64,000 nucleotides of DNA from JAYPHU01 sp038127535 (GCA_038127535.1 JAYPHU010000019.1:1-64000); one strand, 5' to 3'; shown: positions 25,362 through 34,524, counted from the stretch's first letter. Notes: a model not told the origin generated them from the letters alone. Translations and numbers: made by a program.

Positions 25362-25898
25362 TTATTTTTTCTCGGGCGATAACTCTCGCAATGCGGCAAA
25401 GGGGCTGGCATCCTCGGGTTTATTGATGTTCTGGCCCTCTGTTTCCCGGTCAAAATCGGCCTCCGGCGCCCTTGGAAACGGATCAATTTCCAGCCCGAAA
25501 TACTCGGCAACCAGCTCCCCGGCGTCAAATTGGCCGTCAACAAGGGGTTCCGGCGGGTCTGCTGCGTCCGGATCAATGTCCAATTCAGTCCCGACGGCTT
25601 CGCTCTCTTCTCCGGCAAAGATGCAGGAAAAGGCAGATTCTATCGAGTTTTTGACCGGTTCCAGGGTGACGACGCAGGTCTGCGTCAGTTTGGCCGTGAT
25701 ACGGGCGTCCAATTCGACAGGCCCGCCGTTCTCAGGTTTTTTCAAGCGGAGCCGGGCTTTGAGCGAATCAAGGGACAGCAACGAGAAGCGTTGGGCTAGC
25801 GCCGCTTGTTCCTGCTCATTCGCTTCAATCTCCATCTCGGTGATTTCATTCGGCAAGGCCTCGACCTCTATGGGCCGGGAGAATTCGGGCTCCGTCAT
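25362..25898 (-). CDS. yceD: YceD family protein (DUF177)
   Basis: The 178-residue acidic protein has the DUF177 core around TQTCVVTLEPVKNSIESAF, with the conserved Cys before VVTLEPV, and a C-terminal PFAALREL segment. It is usually cotranscribed with rpmF, as here, and has been linked to 23S rRNA accumulation. The start at 25898 follows the stop of the CBP3-like gene, and a longer frame upstream overlaps that gene and is not supported. Confidence 0.88.
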   Translation of the reverse strand: MTEPEFSRPIEVEALPNEITEMEIEANEQEQAALAQRFSLLSLDSLKARLRLKKPENGGPVELDARITAKLTQTCVVTLEPVKNSIESAFSCIFAGEESEAVGTELDIDPDAADPPEPLVDGQFDAGELVAEYFGLEIDPFPRAPEADFDRETEGQNINKPEDASPFAALRELSPEKK

Positions 25899-25920
25899 CA
25901 CGCGCGTGTCCTGCCCTGCC

Positions 25921-26460
25921 CTACCTCGCATCCATGCCGGCAAATTCGATCTTGACGGCCTGAATCGCCGCGAAATCCCAGTTGGACGATGCTGCCACAT
26001 TGGCGCGGACGTACGCATCCATATCCCGCACTTGGGCGTCCTCCGGCGTAACGTCCGCATATAGATTGCGTTTGAGCGCTTCCGCCAATTCGTCAGCCTC
26101 TCCGGCTAGGCCGTCATCATAAGCCTTGATCCGCCCATAGACGGAGATCGCCAGGGATTTAATCTTTTTACCCACGCTCAGGTCGCCGACGCCCATTTCC
26201 CGCAAGTTGCGGTCCATGTCAGTGAAAAAATGATCAAACAGCGCCTGGGACAGATCTGTGCCCTCCTCGCCGATTTCCTTGAGCCGGCGCATGACAAAAT
26301 ATGCATGAAGCGTAATCATCTCGAACCGGCCATTGGGAGTGTCCGGCACTCCAAAGTCTTGGTAAAAAGGCTTTTGTCTGGCCTGGGCGACGATGCAGGC
26401 GTACAAGTCACCAACTTCAGGCGCCCGGCGTTTCAATCTTATAAGGTTGAGAAGTCCCAT
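25921..26460 (-). CDS. Ubiquinol-cytochrome c chaperone (CBP3/UQCC1 family)
   Basis: The 179-residue protein has the CBP3-like core, FEMITLHAYFVMRRLKE, followed by QALFDHFFTDMDRNLREMGV and VGKKIKSLAISVYGRIKAYD. In mitochondria the family assists cytochrome b assembly into complex III. In alphaproteobacteria it is commonly encoded beside yceD and bamE, as here. No membrane span or signal peptide is visible. Confidence 0.88.
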   Translation of the reverse strand: MGLLNLIRLKRRAPEVGDLYACIVAQARQKPFYQDFGVPDTPNGRFEMITLHAYFVMRRLKEIGEEGTDLSQALFDHFFTDMDRNLREMGVGDLSVGKKIKSLAISVYGRIKAYDDGLAGEADELAEALKRNLYADVTPEDAQVRDMDAYVRANVAASSNWDFAAIQAVKIEFAGMDAR

Positions 26461-26593
26461 GAATTTTCCAACGGGCGGCTACGGATATTCCTGATAGCGA
26501 AACACGCATGAACTGTGATACTAAGTCGGTGAGAGATATAACCGCCATTGCGGTTGAGGCAATACATAATCCGCAAACCAGGGCAAAGCATAA

Positions 26594-27040
26594 ATGAATC
26601 TCGGCAAATCCATAATTCTAGGCTTCACGGTCATCGTGTTGGCTGCCTGTACGCCGCGCGTCGATATCCGGGGCAATTTGCCTGATCCGGATTTGCTTGC
26701 CGATATCGAGGTCGGCCATATCAATAAGCGGCAGGTGGCCGATCTGATTGGTTCACCGTCCAGCATCTCGCCCTTCGCCAGCGACACCTGGTATTACGTT
26801 AGCGAACGCACTGAAACGGTCGCTTTCTTCGAGCCTGAAGTGAAGGATCGCAAGGTACTGATCATCCAGTTTGATAAGCAGGGAGTGGCCCGCGAGGTGA
26901 AGACGCTGGGACTTGAAGATTCCCGTAAAATTGCGCTGGTGGAACGCACGACGCCGACAGCGGGCACGGAATTGACCGTGTTGAAGCAATTGTTCGGCAA
27001 CCTTGGCCGATTCAATACGGAAGAAGGCGCAAAGAAGTAG
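26594..27040 (+). CDS. bamE: Outer membrane protein assembly factor BamE (lipoprotein)
   Basis: The 148-residue protein has a lipoprotein signal peptide with lipobox LAAC (Cys19). The SmpA/OmlA domain follows, with the family's GHINKRQVADLIGSPSS turn and SDTWYYVSER strand. BamE stabilises the BAM complex that inserts outer membrane beta-barrels. It is divergent from the CBP3-like gene. Confidence 0.93.
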   Translation: MNLGKSIILGFTVIVLAACTPRVDIRGNLPDPDLLADIEVGHINKRQVADLIGSPSSISPFASDTWYYVSERTETVAFFEPEVKDRKVLIIQFDKQGVAREVKTLGLEDSRKIALVERTTPTAGTELTVLKQLFGNLGRFNTEEGAKK

Positions 27041-27082
27041 ACACAGCTTTTTTTGTTTGCGGGTAGTCCGGCCAATCCGTTC

Positions 27083-27963
27083 ATGAGCACTCTTTCCAAA
27101 TTCTCCATCAGTGGTCCTCTTAAAACGAGGAACTAATCAGGATAATTGATGTCGGCGCCATGAGCATCGGCGCCGACAATGATTGTTATGAGGCGCTTTA
27201 TGACAGCGGCAAAATTCGGGTTATCGGATTTGAACCCGATGAAGAGGAATGCCGGAAGCTGAATGAGACGGCCAAAGGTGGACATGAGTACCACCCCTAT
27301 TTCATTGGTACCGGCCAGACTACCACCTACTATAAAACCAACCGGACCATGACCGGCTCCTTGTTTGAGCCGAATACGCAGCTCCTAAGCCTTTTTCAAA
27401 ATCTCAATGAGCTGACGATCTTGGAAGAGACTATTCCGGTCGAGACCGTCCGGCTGGATGATCTGGATTTCCTTACCGACATAGATTTTATCAAAATCGA
27501 CGTTCAGGGGTCAAAGCTGCACGTATTTGAGAATCGGGTCGAGCTTCTCTCGGGCGTATTTCTCATTCAGACCGAAGTTGAGTTTGTGGAGCTGTACAAA
27601 GGCCAGCCGTTGTTCGCCGATGTGGACCAGTTTTTGCGGTCCCAAGGGTTTCAGTTTCATACCTTCACCAATCGCGGCAGCCGGTGTTACAAGCCGCTTA
27701 TCGTGGAAAACAACATCAATCGGGGTTTGAACCAGCTGCTTTGGTCGGACGCCGTCTATGTAAAGGTGGAGACGCCTCTCCGCGCTGCGCCGCCGGAAAA
27801 ATTACTGAAGGTGGCTATCCTGCTGCACGATCTGTATGCGTCGCTGGATTTTTGTCATCACCTGCTCAGTCTCTATGACGAGAAATGCGGCACCGCTATT
27901 GCGCAAGCCTATCTCGCCTATCTGGCGGGTGATCAGGTGCCTCTCAAACAGCTCATGTCGTGA
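27083..27963 (+). pseudogene. FkbM-family methyltransferase, frameshifted near the start
   Basis: The long frame encodes a SAM-dependent methyltransferase of the FkbM type: IIDVGAM as motif I, IGFEPDEEECRKLNE as motif II, and FIKIDVQGSKLHVFEN near the middle. However, the motif I codons have no ATG, GTG or TTG before them in frame; there is a stop at 27121. An ATG at 27083 opens another frame (MSTLSKFSISGPLK). Adding one A to the AAAA run at 27122-27125 joins it to NEELIRIIDVGAM. This restores a protein of about 294 residues. The substrate is unknown; sugars of surface polysaccharides are common targets. Confidence 0.75.
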
Positions 27964-27980
27964 GGGCTACGTCGCGCACT

Positions 27981-28013
27981 AAAAAACCCCGGCTCCGAAG
28001 AACCGGGGTTTTT
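27981..28013. terminator. Bidirectional Rho-independent terminator
   Basis: AAAAACCCCGG and CCGGGGTTTTT form a perfect 11-base stem around CTCCGAAGAA, with A and T runs that work on both strands. It separates the convergent FkbM and hppA genes. Confidence 0.9.
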
Positions 28014-28033
28014 CTTTGCTCGAAAGATCGAAT

Positions 28034-30133
28034 TTACGCAGCAACGATTGCCAGCAGGAGGATCGCCACGATGTTCATGATCTTGATCAGCGGGTTGACT
28101 GCGGGGCCGGCCGTATCCTTGTAAGGATCGCCGACCGTATCGCCGGTCACCGCGGCGTGGTGGGCTTCGGAGCCCTTGCCGCCGTGGTTGCCGTCTTCAA
28201 TGTACTTCTTGGCGTTGTCCCAAGCGCCGCCGCCCGACGTCATCGACAAAGCGACGAACAGGCCGGTGACAATGACGCCCATTAGGGACGCGCCCAACGC
28301 GGCAAAGGCGGCCGCCTGGCCGGCAATGGCGTTGATCACGAAGTAGATGATAAACGGCGCCACAATCGGCAGCAGCGACGGAACGATCATTTCCTTGATC
28401 GCCGCCTTGGTCAGCAGGTCAACGCACTTGCCGTATTCCGGCTTGGCGGTGCCTTCCATGATGCCCGGGATTTCCCGGAACTGGCGGCGGACTTCTTCGA
28501 CCACCGAACCGCCGGCCCGGCCGACCGCCATCATACCCATAGCGCCGAACAGGAACGGAATGAGGCCGCCTATGAACAGGCCGACCACCACATACGGATC
28601 AGACAGGGAGAAAGTCACCTTCACATCCGGGAACAACAAGTTAAGGTCCTGGGTGTAAGCGGCGAACAGCACTAGCGCCGCAAGACCGGCAGAGCCGATG
28701 GCATAGCCTTTGGTCACCGCCTTGGTCGTGTTGCCGACCGCGTCCAGCGCGTCCGTGGTTGTCCGGACTTCTTCCGGCAGTTCTGCCATCTCCGCGATGC
28801 CGCCGGCGTTGTCGGTCACGGGACCAAAGGCGTCCAGGGCGACAACCATACCGGCCAGGGCCAGCATGGCTGTGGCGGCAATCGCCAGACCATAAAGGCC
28901 GCCCACGATGAAGGACACGATGATGCCAGCGCAGATTACGATAACCGGCAGGGCCGTCGCTTCCATGGAAACGGCAATGCCCTGAATGATGTTCGTGGCG
29001 TGACCGGTCTCGGAAGCCTTGGCGACGCTTTTCACCGGACGGTATTCGGTGCCCGTATAGTACTCCGTAATCCAGACAATCAGCGCGGTGACGACAAGGC
29101 CGACAAAAGCGCAGATCACCAAATCCCAGCCGGTAATATCCAGATCGGTGGAGGACTTAAAGCTGGAGTCCAGTCCGGCGTACCATTCGATCGCTCCGAT
29201 GATGAGAATTCCGGAGATAATCGCACTGGCGAAGAAGCCTTTGTAGAGCGCGCCCATGATGGACTGGCTGGCGCCGAGCTTCACAAATAAGGTGGCGACG
29301 ACCGAACCGATAATGCAGACCGCGCCGATCAGCAGCGGCAAGTTCATCATGACGCCTTGCGCCTCTCCGGCGAAGAAAGCGGCGCCCAGCAGCATGGTGG
29401 CTACGACGGTCACCGCATAGGTTTCAAACAAGTCGGCGGCCATGCCGGCGCAATCGCCGACATTGTCGCCGACGTTGTCGGCGATCACGCCGGCGTTTCG
29501 GGGATCATCTTCCGGGATTCCGGCTTCGATCTTACCGACCAGATCGGATCCGACGTCGGCACCCTTGGTGAAGATGCCGCCGCCCAACCTGGCAAAGATG
29601 GAGATCAGCGAAGCGCCGAAGCCGAGGGCCACCAGAGCCTCAAGCGCGTGGCGCATGCCGGACTTCGTGGAGATGTCGAGAATATCCTGCAGCACCAGCC
29701 AGTAGATGACCACTCCCAACAGCGCGAGACCCGCGACCAACATGCCGGTGATTGCACCGGACTTGAAGGCGATGGCCAGACCTTCGGCCAGACCCTGGGA
29801 GCGAGCCGCTTCGGCTGTGCGTACGTTGGCGCGCACGGAGACGTTCATGCCGATGTAACCGGCTGCACCTGACAGGATCGCGCCGATGAAGAAGCCGATG
29901 GCGACGGTCCAGCCCAGAAGCAGGCCGAGAACCACACCGATGACGACGCCGGCGACGGCAATCGCCGTATATTGGCGGTTGAGATAGGCTTTCGCCCCTT
30001 CCTGAACGGCGGCGGCGATTTCCTGCATTCGCTCAGTTCCGGCGGGTGCCGCCAAAACAGACTTGATCGCATAGATGCCGTAGAGAAGCGCCACAACGCC
30101 GCACCCAACGATCAGCATAGAAACGTTAGACAT
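28034..30133 (-). CDS. hppA: Membrane-bound proton-translocating pyrophosphatase
   Basis: The 699-residue protein has about 16 membrane spans and the pyrophosphate-binding motif TKGADVGSDLVGKIEAGIPE, then DNVGDNVGDCAGMAADLFE. The GNTTKAVTKG motif has Lys where potassium-dependent enzymes have Ala. This marks it as the potassium-independent proton pump class. It couples pyrophosphate hydrolysis to proton export, saving energy under low ATP. It is a single-gene unit with a strong terminator. Confidence 0.96.
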   Translation of the reverse strand: MSNVSMLIVGCGVVALLYGIYAIKSVLAAPAGTERMQEIAAAVQEGAKAYLNRQYTAIAVAGVVIGVVLGLLLGWTVAIGFFIGAILSGAAGYIGMNVSVRANVRTAEAARSQGLAEGLAIAFKSGAITGMLVAGLALLGVVIYWLVLQDILDISTKSGMRHALEALVALGFGASLISIFARLGGGIFTKGADVGSDLVGKIEAGIPEDDPRNAGVIADNVGDNVGDCAGMAADLFETYAVTVVATMLLGAAFFAGEAQGVMMNLPLLIGAVCIIGSVVATLFVKLGASQSIMGALYKGFFASAIISGILIIGAIEWYAGLDSSFKSSTDLDITGWDLVICAFVGLVVTALIVWITEYYTGTEYRPVKSVAKASETGHATNIIQGIAVSMEATALPVIVICAGIIVSFIVGGLYGLAIAATAMLALAGMVVALDAFGPVTDNAGGIAEMAELPEEVRTTTDALDAVGNTTKAVTKGYAIGSAGLAALVLFAAYTQDLNLLFPDVKVTFSLSDPYVVVGLFIGGLIPFLFGAMGMMAVGRAGGSVVEEVRRQFREIPGIMEGTAKPEYGKCVDLLTKAAIKEMIVPSLLPIVAPFIIYFVINAIAGQAAAFAALGASLMGVIVTGLFVALSMTSGGGAWDNAKKYIEDGNHGGKGSEAHHAAVTGDTVGDPYKDTAGPAVNPLIKIMNIVAILLLAIVAA

Positions 30134-30289
30134 TCCAATGAATCCTTTTCATTTCAAGACAAACGGATATGGGAAGAACGGCCAGCCTGAAAATTAGTAT
30201 AGTCTAGCCTGAAAAACGCCGGGAAAATGCCAGAACCGCGCCGGTAACGCAACCTTTGGCCTGAAGACCTTGTAATAAAGGGATTAGCG

Positions 30290-30775
30290 CTATCTGGGCA
30301 GGCGGCGTTCGAGTTTGTTTTGGATCAAGACCGCTTCGATGATTCCCTTGCCGATCGTCCTGGCGCCTATGACTTTAAGCCGTCTTTTTAGGGCTTCGGT
30401 GTCCAATGTCGGGCTCTTCCGGTAAAGCCGGGGCACAAATGAATGCATGTCCCGAATGTACGCATCCTTCAATTTCGTCAGTGATTTATGAAGGATCGGC
30501 TCCTTCTCTTCGGTGGTTTCAATCTGAAGACTGAGTTGCAGGGTAAGCGCAGCTCGATCGCCCAGAATAACGGTGAGCGCAATCGGCTCTATATCAACGA
30601 ACCGTGGAAGCGATGGTTTTATAGGCTTCAGGAGGGCAGCCTGTTGCTTTTGCTCTTCGGTCATCTCGGCTTCCGCTGGTGCGAACGGACCGATCTCAAG
30701 CTGTTGCATGAGGGTAATCGCGCCGCCGGCCATCATGATGATGATCGCAAATATGATAACAAGTGTGCGTGGCAT
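30290..30775 (-). CDS. FliL-like single-pass membrane protein
   Basis: The 161-residue protein has one N-terminal membrane helix (LVIIFAIIIMMAGGAITLM). The rest has the FliL-like pattern, DIEPIALTVILGDRAALTLQ as paired strands, an Asp-rich loop and a C-terminal helix leading to EAVLIQNKLERRL. FliL supports the flagellar stator in swimming bacteria. No flagellar genes surround it and the motA/motB genes in this window are wrecked. It may have another role or be a leftover. It is 47 bases after thiL in the same direction. Confidence 0.5.
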   Translation of the reverse strand: MPRTLVIIFAIIIMMAGGAITLMQQLEIGPFAPAEAEMTEEQKQQAALLKPIKPSLPRFVDIEPIALTVILGDRAALTLQLSLQIETTEEKEPILHKSLTKLKDAYIRDMHSFVPRLYRKSPTLDTEALKRRLKVIGARTIGKGIIEAVLIQNKLERRLPR

Positions 30776-30822
30776 GAGCGCAGCCTAATAACGATCAAAT
30801 AGGATTTCCAGCGTTCAGAAAA

Positions 30823-31794
30823 TCACAGATGGCGAAATCCCGGTTGTTTGAATTGCACCGATTCACCATTGCCGTCCAGAAATTTCGGTGCGCCGATAGC
30901 GGTCATTTCGCCGATCTTGGCAACCGGGGTCGCGGTTCTTTCACCGGCGGAAATGATGTCTTTCTCTTTTTCGGTAGGCGCCGTGAAGAGCAGTTCGTAG
31001 TCGTCGCCGCCTGTCACAACGGTTTCCAGCAGTTCCGGATGATAATTGGCGAGTTTGGCAGCAGAGGGTGACAGCGGTATACGGTCCAGCATCACCTCCG
31101 CCCCCAGACTAGACTGCTGGCATATGTGGCCCAGGTCTGCCGCTAGTCCGTCCGAAATATCGATGGCCGCGGTCGCTAGGCCCGGCATGCCAATTCCGAA
31201 TTGGACGCGCGGGGTTGGATTAATGAGCCGGCGGTTCAGGTAATGTTGGTCTTGCTGATCCGCGTCCACTTTGCCGTCTGCCGTCAGAAGCGCCAGCGCC
31301 GCGTCACCAATCGTGCCGGTGATCCATATCCCGTCTCCATCCTGGGCCCCTCTCCTTCCCAATACGCCATTCTCACCCGCTTCACCAAAGATTGTAAGGC
31401 TGATGGAGAGTGGCCCGGGCGTCGAGGTAGTATCGCCGCCGACGAGGTGTAGGCCGAACTCATCCTGATCCGCCTGAAGCCCGTGGGCAAACGACGCGAT
31501 CCAGTCTTCCTGCCTGTTAGCGGCCCCCAAGGACAGCGCCAGTGTATAGGCAAAAGGTGAAGCGCCGGCGGCAGCCATGTCCGAAAGGTTCACCCGAAGT
31601 GCTTTCTGGGCAATCTGATCCGGCGGGGCGTGGTGGAAGAAATGCACCCCGGCCACCAACGTATCCACGGAAACGATTACCGCACGTCCATGTGGCGGGG
31701 TAATCTCGGCCGTGTCGTCCGCAAGGCCGTGGGCGCCCGGATAGCCCGCAGTCAGCGGGGCAAAATACTTGCCGATGTAGTCAAATTCGTCCAA
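30823..31794 (-). CDS. thiL: Thiamine-monophosphate kinase
   Basis: The 323-residue protein has the AIR-synthase-like fold typical of ThiL: DDTAEITPPHGRAVIVSVDT near the start, ALRVNLSDMAAAGASPFAYT binding Mg and ATP, VGGDTTSTPGPLSISLT, and AIDISDGLAADLGHICQQS. It phosphorylates thiamine monophosphate to thiamine diphosphate, the cofactor used by the enzyme at 797-2569. It follows nusB by 33 bases, the common nusB-thiL pairing. Confidence 0.95.
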   Translation of the reverse strand: MDEFDYIGKYFAPLTAGYPGAHGLADDTAEITPPHGRAVIVSVDTLVAGVHFFHHAPPDQIAQKALRVNLSDMAAAGASPFAYTLALSLGAANRQEDWIASFAHGLQADQDEFGLHLVGGDTTSTPGPLSISLTIFGEAGENGVLGRRGAQDGDGIWITGTIGDAALALLTADGKVDADQQDQHYLNRRLINPTPRVQFGIGMPGLATAAIDISDGLAADLGHICQQSSLGAEVMLDRIPLSPSAAKLANYHPELLETVVTGGDDYELLFTAPTEKEKDIISAGERTATPVAKIGEMTAIGAPKFLDGNGESVQFKQPGFRHL

Positions 31795-31827
31795 AGTACC
31801 TTTGTTCCATCGGGGCGAAAGAGAGTC

Positions 31828-32307
31828 TCAGGAACGCAATATCTTGCCGAGTTTGTCCAGCACCCCGTTGACGAAGGCTGGCTCCTTCTCGTCATAAAAG
31901 GCGTGGGCCATCTCGACATATTCGTCGATCACCACGGCGGTCGGTACGTTGGGCGACTGATAGAGCTCAAAAACGCCCGCCCGCAAAATCGTTTTTAGCA
32001 ACTTGTCCTGGCGTTCGAACCGCTCCTTATTGTCGACGGCGCCAAGAATGAACTCGTCCAGTTTGGATTTCTCATTGAGAACGCCCCGGATGATTGTGGC
32101 AAAGACCTTACGGTCCGGCGGGGCCATTTCAGGCTCGTCCGGCAAGCCGGTCCAGCGTTGATCGAGAAAATCCATCATAACGGCATCCAGGGACGCGCCG
32201 GTGATATCGATCTCGTACAGGCCCTGCACTGCGACCAATCGGGCGGTGCTGCTGCTGGTCGCGGAGGATTTTGTTTTTGTTGTCACGGGACCTGCTTTCT
32301 TGTTCAC
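31828..32307 (-). CDS. nusB: Transcription antitermination protein NusB
   Basis: The 159-residue all-helical protein has the NusB signatures ARLVAVQGLYEIDITGASLD, KLLKTILRAGVFELYQSPNV and VVIDEYVEMAHAFYDEKE with NGVLDKLGKILR. It binds boxA RNA with NusE for rRNA antitermination. The position after ribH is conserved in proteobacteria. Confidence 0.95.
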   Translation of the reverse strand: MNKKAGPVTTKTKSSATSSSTARLVAVQGLYEIDITGASLDAVMMDFLDQRWTGLPDEPEMAPPDRKVFATIIRGVLNEKSKLDEFILGAVDNKERFERQDKLLKTILRAGVFELYQSPNVPTAVVIDEYVEMAHAFYDEKEPAFVNGVLDKLGKILRS

Positions 32308-32338
32308 CAGCGAGGCCGGTGTCTTAAGGTATAGGGCG

Positions 32339-32773
32339 TTAGCCCGTGTATCTGTTTTGAATTTCGATCATGCGCAGGCATGCCAGCGCAGCGCGGCCGC
32401 CCACATCGCGGCCGTTAACGTCGGCCCGGGCCTCGGCTTGACTACGGTCTTCGCAAGTCAGAATGCCGAAGCCGTGCGCCATGTTGTCGAGAGACATATC
32501 CATGAGTGAGCGGCTGACCTCGCGGCAGATATGATCATAGTGATCGGTCTCACCTCGGATCACGCAGCCGAGGGTGATGCAGCCGGCGTACTTGGCGCTG
32601 TTCCAGGTAAAGTTGATGGCCGCCGGAATTTCAAAGACGCCGGGCACATCTACCCGAACGGCTTCATATCCGGCTTCCGAGAGAACCTTTTCCACGCCGG
32701 CGTAAAGCGAGTCGGCGATATCTTCGTAGAAGCGGGCCTCGACGACCAGAATAGTCTTTGCGTCAGCTGTCAT
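32339..32773 (-). CDS. ribH: 6,7-dimethyl-8-ribityllumazine synthase
   Basis: The 144-residue protein has the lumazine synthase core: VEARFYEDIADSLYAG, VDVPGVFEIPAAI, then LGCVIRGETDHYDHICREVS with the catalytic His, and GFGILTCEDRSQAEAR. It makes the last intermediate before riboflavin. Its start overlaps the ribBA-like stop by 11 bases. Confidence 0.96.
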   Translation of the reverse strand: MTADAKTILVVEARFYEDIADSLYAGVEKVLSEAGYEAVRVDVPGVFEIPAAINFTWNSAKYAGCITLGCVIRGETDHYDHICREVSRSLMDMSLDNMAHGFGILTCEDRSQAEARADVNGRDVGGRAALACLRMIEIQNRYTG

Positions 32774-33923
32774 AGAAATTGTCCCTCACCGGCAGTTTGT
32801 GAGCCCGGTCAAACTTGATTGGCCGATTTTCCACAATGCTCAGGTGATAACCTTCGAGGCCGATCATGGATTTCGGCGTGTTCGTCAGGAGTATCATCTC
32901 GCGGATACCGAGATCACCCAGTATCTGAGCCCCGACGCCAAATTCCCTTAGCTGGGGCTTGGGCAACTCCGCCTTTTCTTTCATGGCCCGGAAGCTATCA
33001 GAAAACACCGTGGTATTCGGGTTGCGGATCATGACCACCACACCCCTACCCGCTTCCGCGATCATCTCCATGGCGCGGTGCAGCTCCAAAGACCTCTCCG
33101 CGCTGAAAATATCGTCGAAGACATTAAAAGAATGCATCCGCACCATCACCGGATTAGGTCCGCTGAGGTCACCTTTTATAAGTGCGACATGTTCGCCGGG
33201 TTCAGCGGTGTTGTGATAGACGACGGCGCGGAACTCGCCACCGCCAATCGTATCCAGGACAGTTTCTTCACCGGGCACAACAATCCGGTCATGCTTAAGG
33301 CGATACTCAATCAGATCGGCGATCCGGCCGATCTTGAGATTGTGTTTCTGCGCGAAGGCAACGAGGTCAGGCATACGCGCCATGGTGCCGTCGTCTTTCA
33401 TGATTTCGCAGATGACGCCGGCAGGGTAGAGGCCAGCCAGCCGAGCGATATCCACAGCGGCTTCGGTATGACCGGTGCGAACCAAGACGCCGCCGTCGCG
33501 GGCGGCCAGCGGAAAGACGTGCCCCGGCGTGCTAATATCATCTTGGCCCTTGGTCGGATCAATGGCGACGGCCACCGTGCGAGCCCGGTCGGGCGCGGAA
33601 ATGCCGGTCGAGATGCCTTCCTTGGCCTCGATGGAAATCGTAAACGCCGTTTCGTGCCGGCTCGTGTTGTTTTGCGCCATCGGCGGCAGACCCAATTCCT
33701 GAACCCGGTCGCGAGTCAGCGCGAGACAAATCAGGCCGCGTCCGTGAGTAGCCATGAAGTTAATTACGTCCGGCGTCGCCATCTGCGCCGGGATCACCAG
33801 ATCACCCTCGTTTTCGCGGTCTTCGTCGTCGACCAGGATGATCATCCTGCCGTTGCGGACATCGTCCATGATCTCATCGATTGAGGCGAGATAGTTGTTA
33901 AAGGTCTGTTCGGGTCCGTCCAT
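32763..33923 (-). CDS. ribB: RibBA/RibBX-type protein: DHBP synthase with degenerate GTP cyclohydrolase II domain
   Basis: The 386-residue protein starts with a full 3,4-dihydroxy-2-butanone-4-phosphate synthase domain: IILVDDEDRENEGDLVIPAQ, THGRGLICLALT, TGISAPDRARTVA and FPLAARDGGVLVRTGHTEAA. The second half resembles GTP cyclohydrolase II but lacks its zinc cysteines; where active enzymes have VRVHSECLTGD...RCDCG it reads VRMHSFNVFDDIFSAERS. It therefore probably makes only the butanone phosphate and matches the RibBX type described in proteobacteria. The start at 33923, right after the ribE stop, is chosen over an upstream ATG inside ribE. Confidence 0.9.
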   Translation of the reverse strand: MDGPEQTFNNYLASIDEIMDDVRNGRMIILVDDEDRENEGDLVIPAQMATPDVINFMATHGRGLICLALTRDRVQELGLPPMAQNNTSRHETAFTISIEAKEGISTGISAPDRARTVAVAIDPTKGQDDISTPGHVFPLAARDGGVLVRTGHTEAAVDIARLAGLYPAGVICEIMKDDGTMARMPDLVAFAQKHNLKIGRIADLIEYRLKHDRIVVPGEETVLDTIGGGEFRAVVYHNTAEPGEHVALIKGDLSGPNPVMVRMHSFNVFDDIFSAERSLELHRAMEMIAEAGRGVVVMIRNPNTTVFSDSFRAMKEKAELPKPQLREFGVGAQILGDLGIREMILLTNTPKSMIGLEGYHLSIVENRPIKFDRAHKLPVRDNFYDS

Positions 33924-33927
33924 GGGT

Positions 33928-34515
33928 TCAGTCCTTGTCAAAAAGCCGAGCAACATACCTCGCAAGCATGTCAATTTCCAGATTAACCCGACCCCCGGCT
34001 TTGAGGGTCCCGAACGTCGTCACGCTCTGGGTGTGCGGGATGATGTTTACACCGAACTCCCGACCCTCGACTTCATTAACCGTGAGGGAGACGCCATCAA
34101 TGGTGATCGACCCTTTGGACGCGATGAACTTCGCCAGGCTTTCCGGCGCGGAAAAGACATAGCGCAGCGAGTCGCCGTCTTCGGTGATGGAGACGATCTC
34201 ACCGACCCCGTCCACATGACCGGAAACGATATGCCCCCCCAGCTCATCACCGACCTTCAGCGCGCGTTCCAAATTGATCTTTGTGCCGGCCGCCCAACTG
34301 CCAATGGTGGTTTTGTCCAAAGTTTCTTCGGAGACATCAGCGGCAAACCATCCGGCATCTTTGTCAACCACGGTCAGACAAGCGCCGGAGCACGCGATGG
34401 ACGCGCCTATTTCGACGCTTTCCATATCATAAGAGGTTTTAATCACGAAGCGGGTGATCCCGCCACCGGTGATTTCCTTCACCTCTCCCATGTCGGTGAC
34501 AATGCCGGTAAACAT
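33928..34515 (-). CDS. ribE: Riboflavin synthase alpha chain
   Basis: The 195-residue protein has the two tandem lumazine-binding barrels. It starts MFTGIVTDMGEVKEI. The first repeat has GASIACSGACLTV and the second GSITIDGVSLTVNEVEG, with GGHIVSGHVDGVGEI between. It dismutates lumazine to riboflavin. It lies 9 bases after ribD and 4 bases before the ribBA start. Confidence 0.96.
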   Translation of the reverse strand: MFTGIVTDMGEVKEITGGGITRFVIKTSYDMESVEIGASIACSGACLTVVDKDAGWFAADVSEETLDKTTIGSWAAGTKINLERALKVGDELGGHIVSGHVDGVGEIVSITEDGDSLRYVFSAPESLAKFIASKGSITIDGVSLTVNEVEGREFGVNIIPHTQSVTTFGTLKAGGRVNLEIDMLARYVARLFDKD

Positions 34516-34524
34516 GCGCGGTAG

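Noticed and set aside
33078..33884. A 268-codon plus-strand frame
   Set aside because: It is antisense to the ribBA-like gene and has no recognisable domain.
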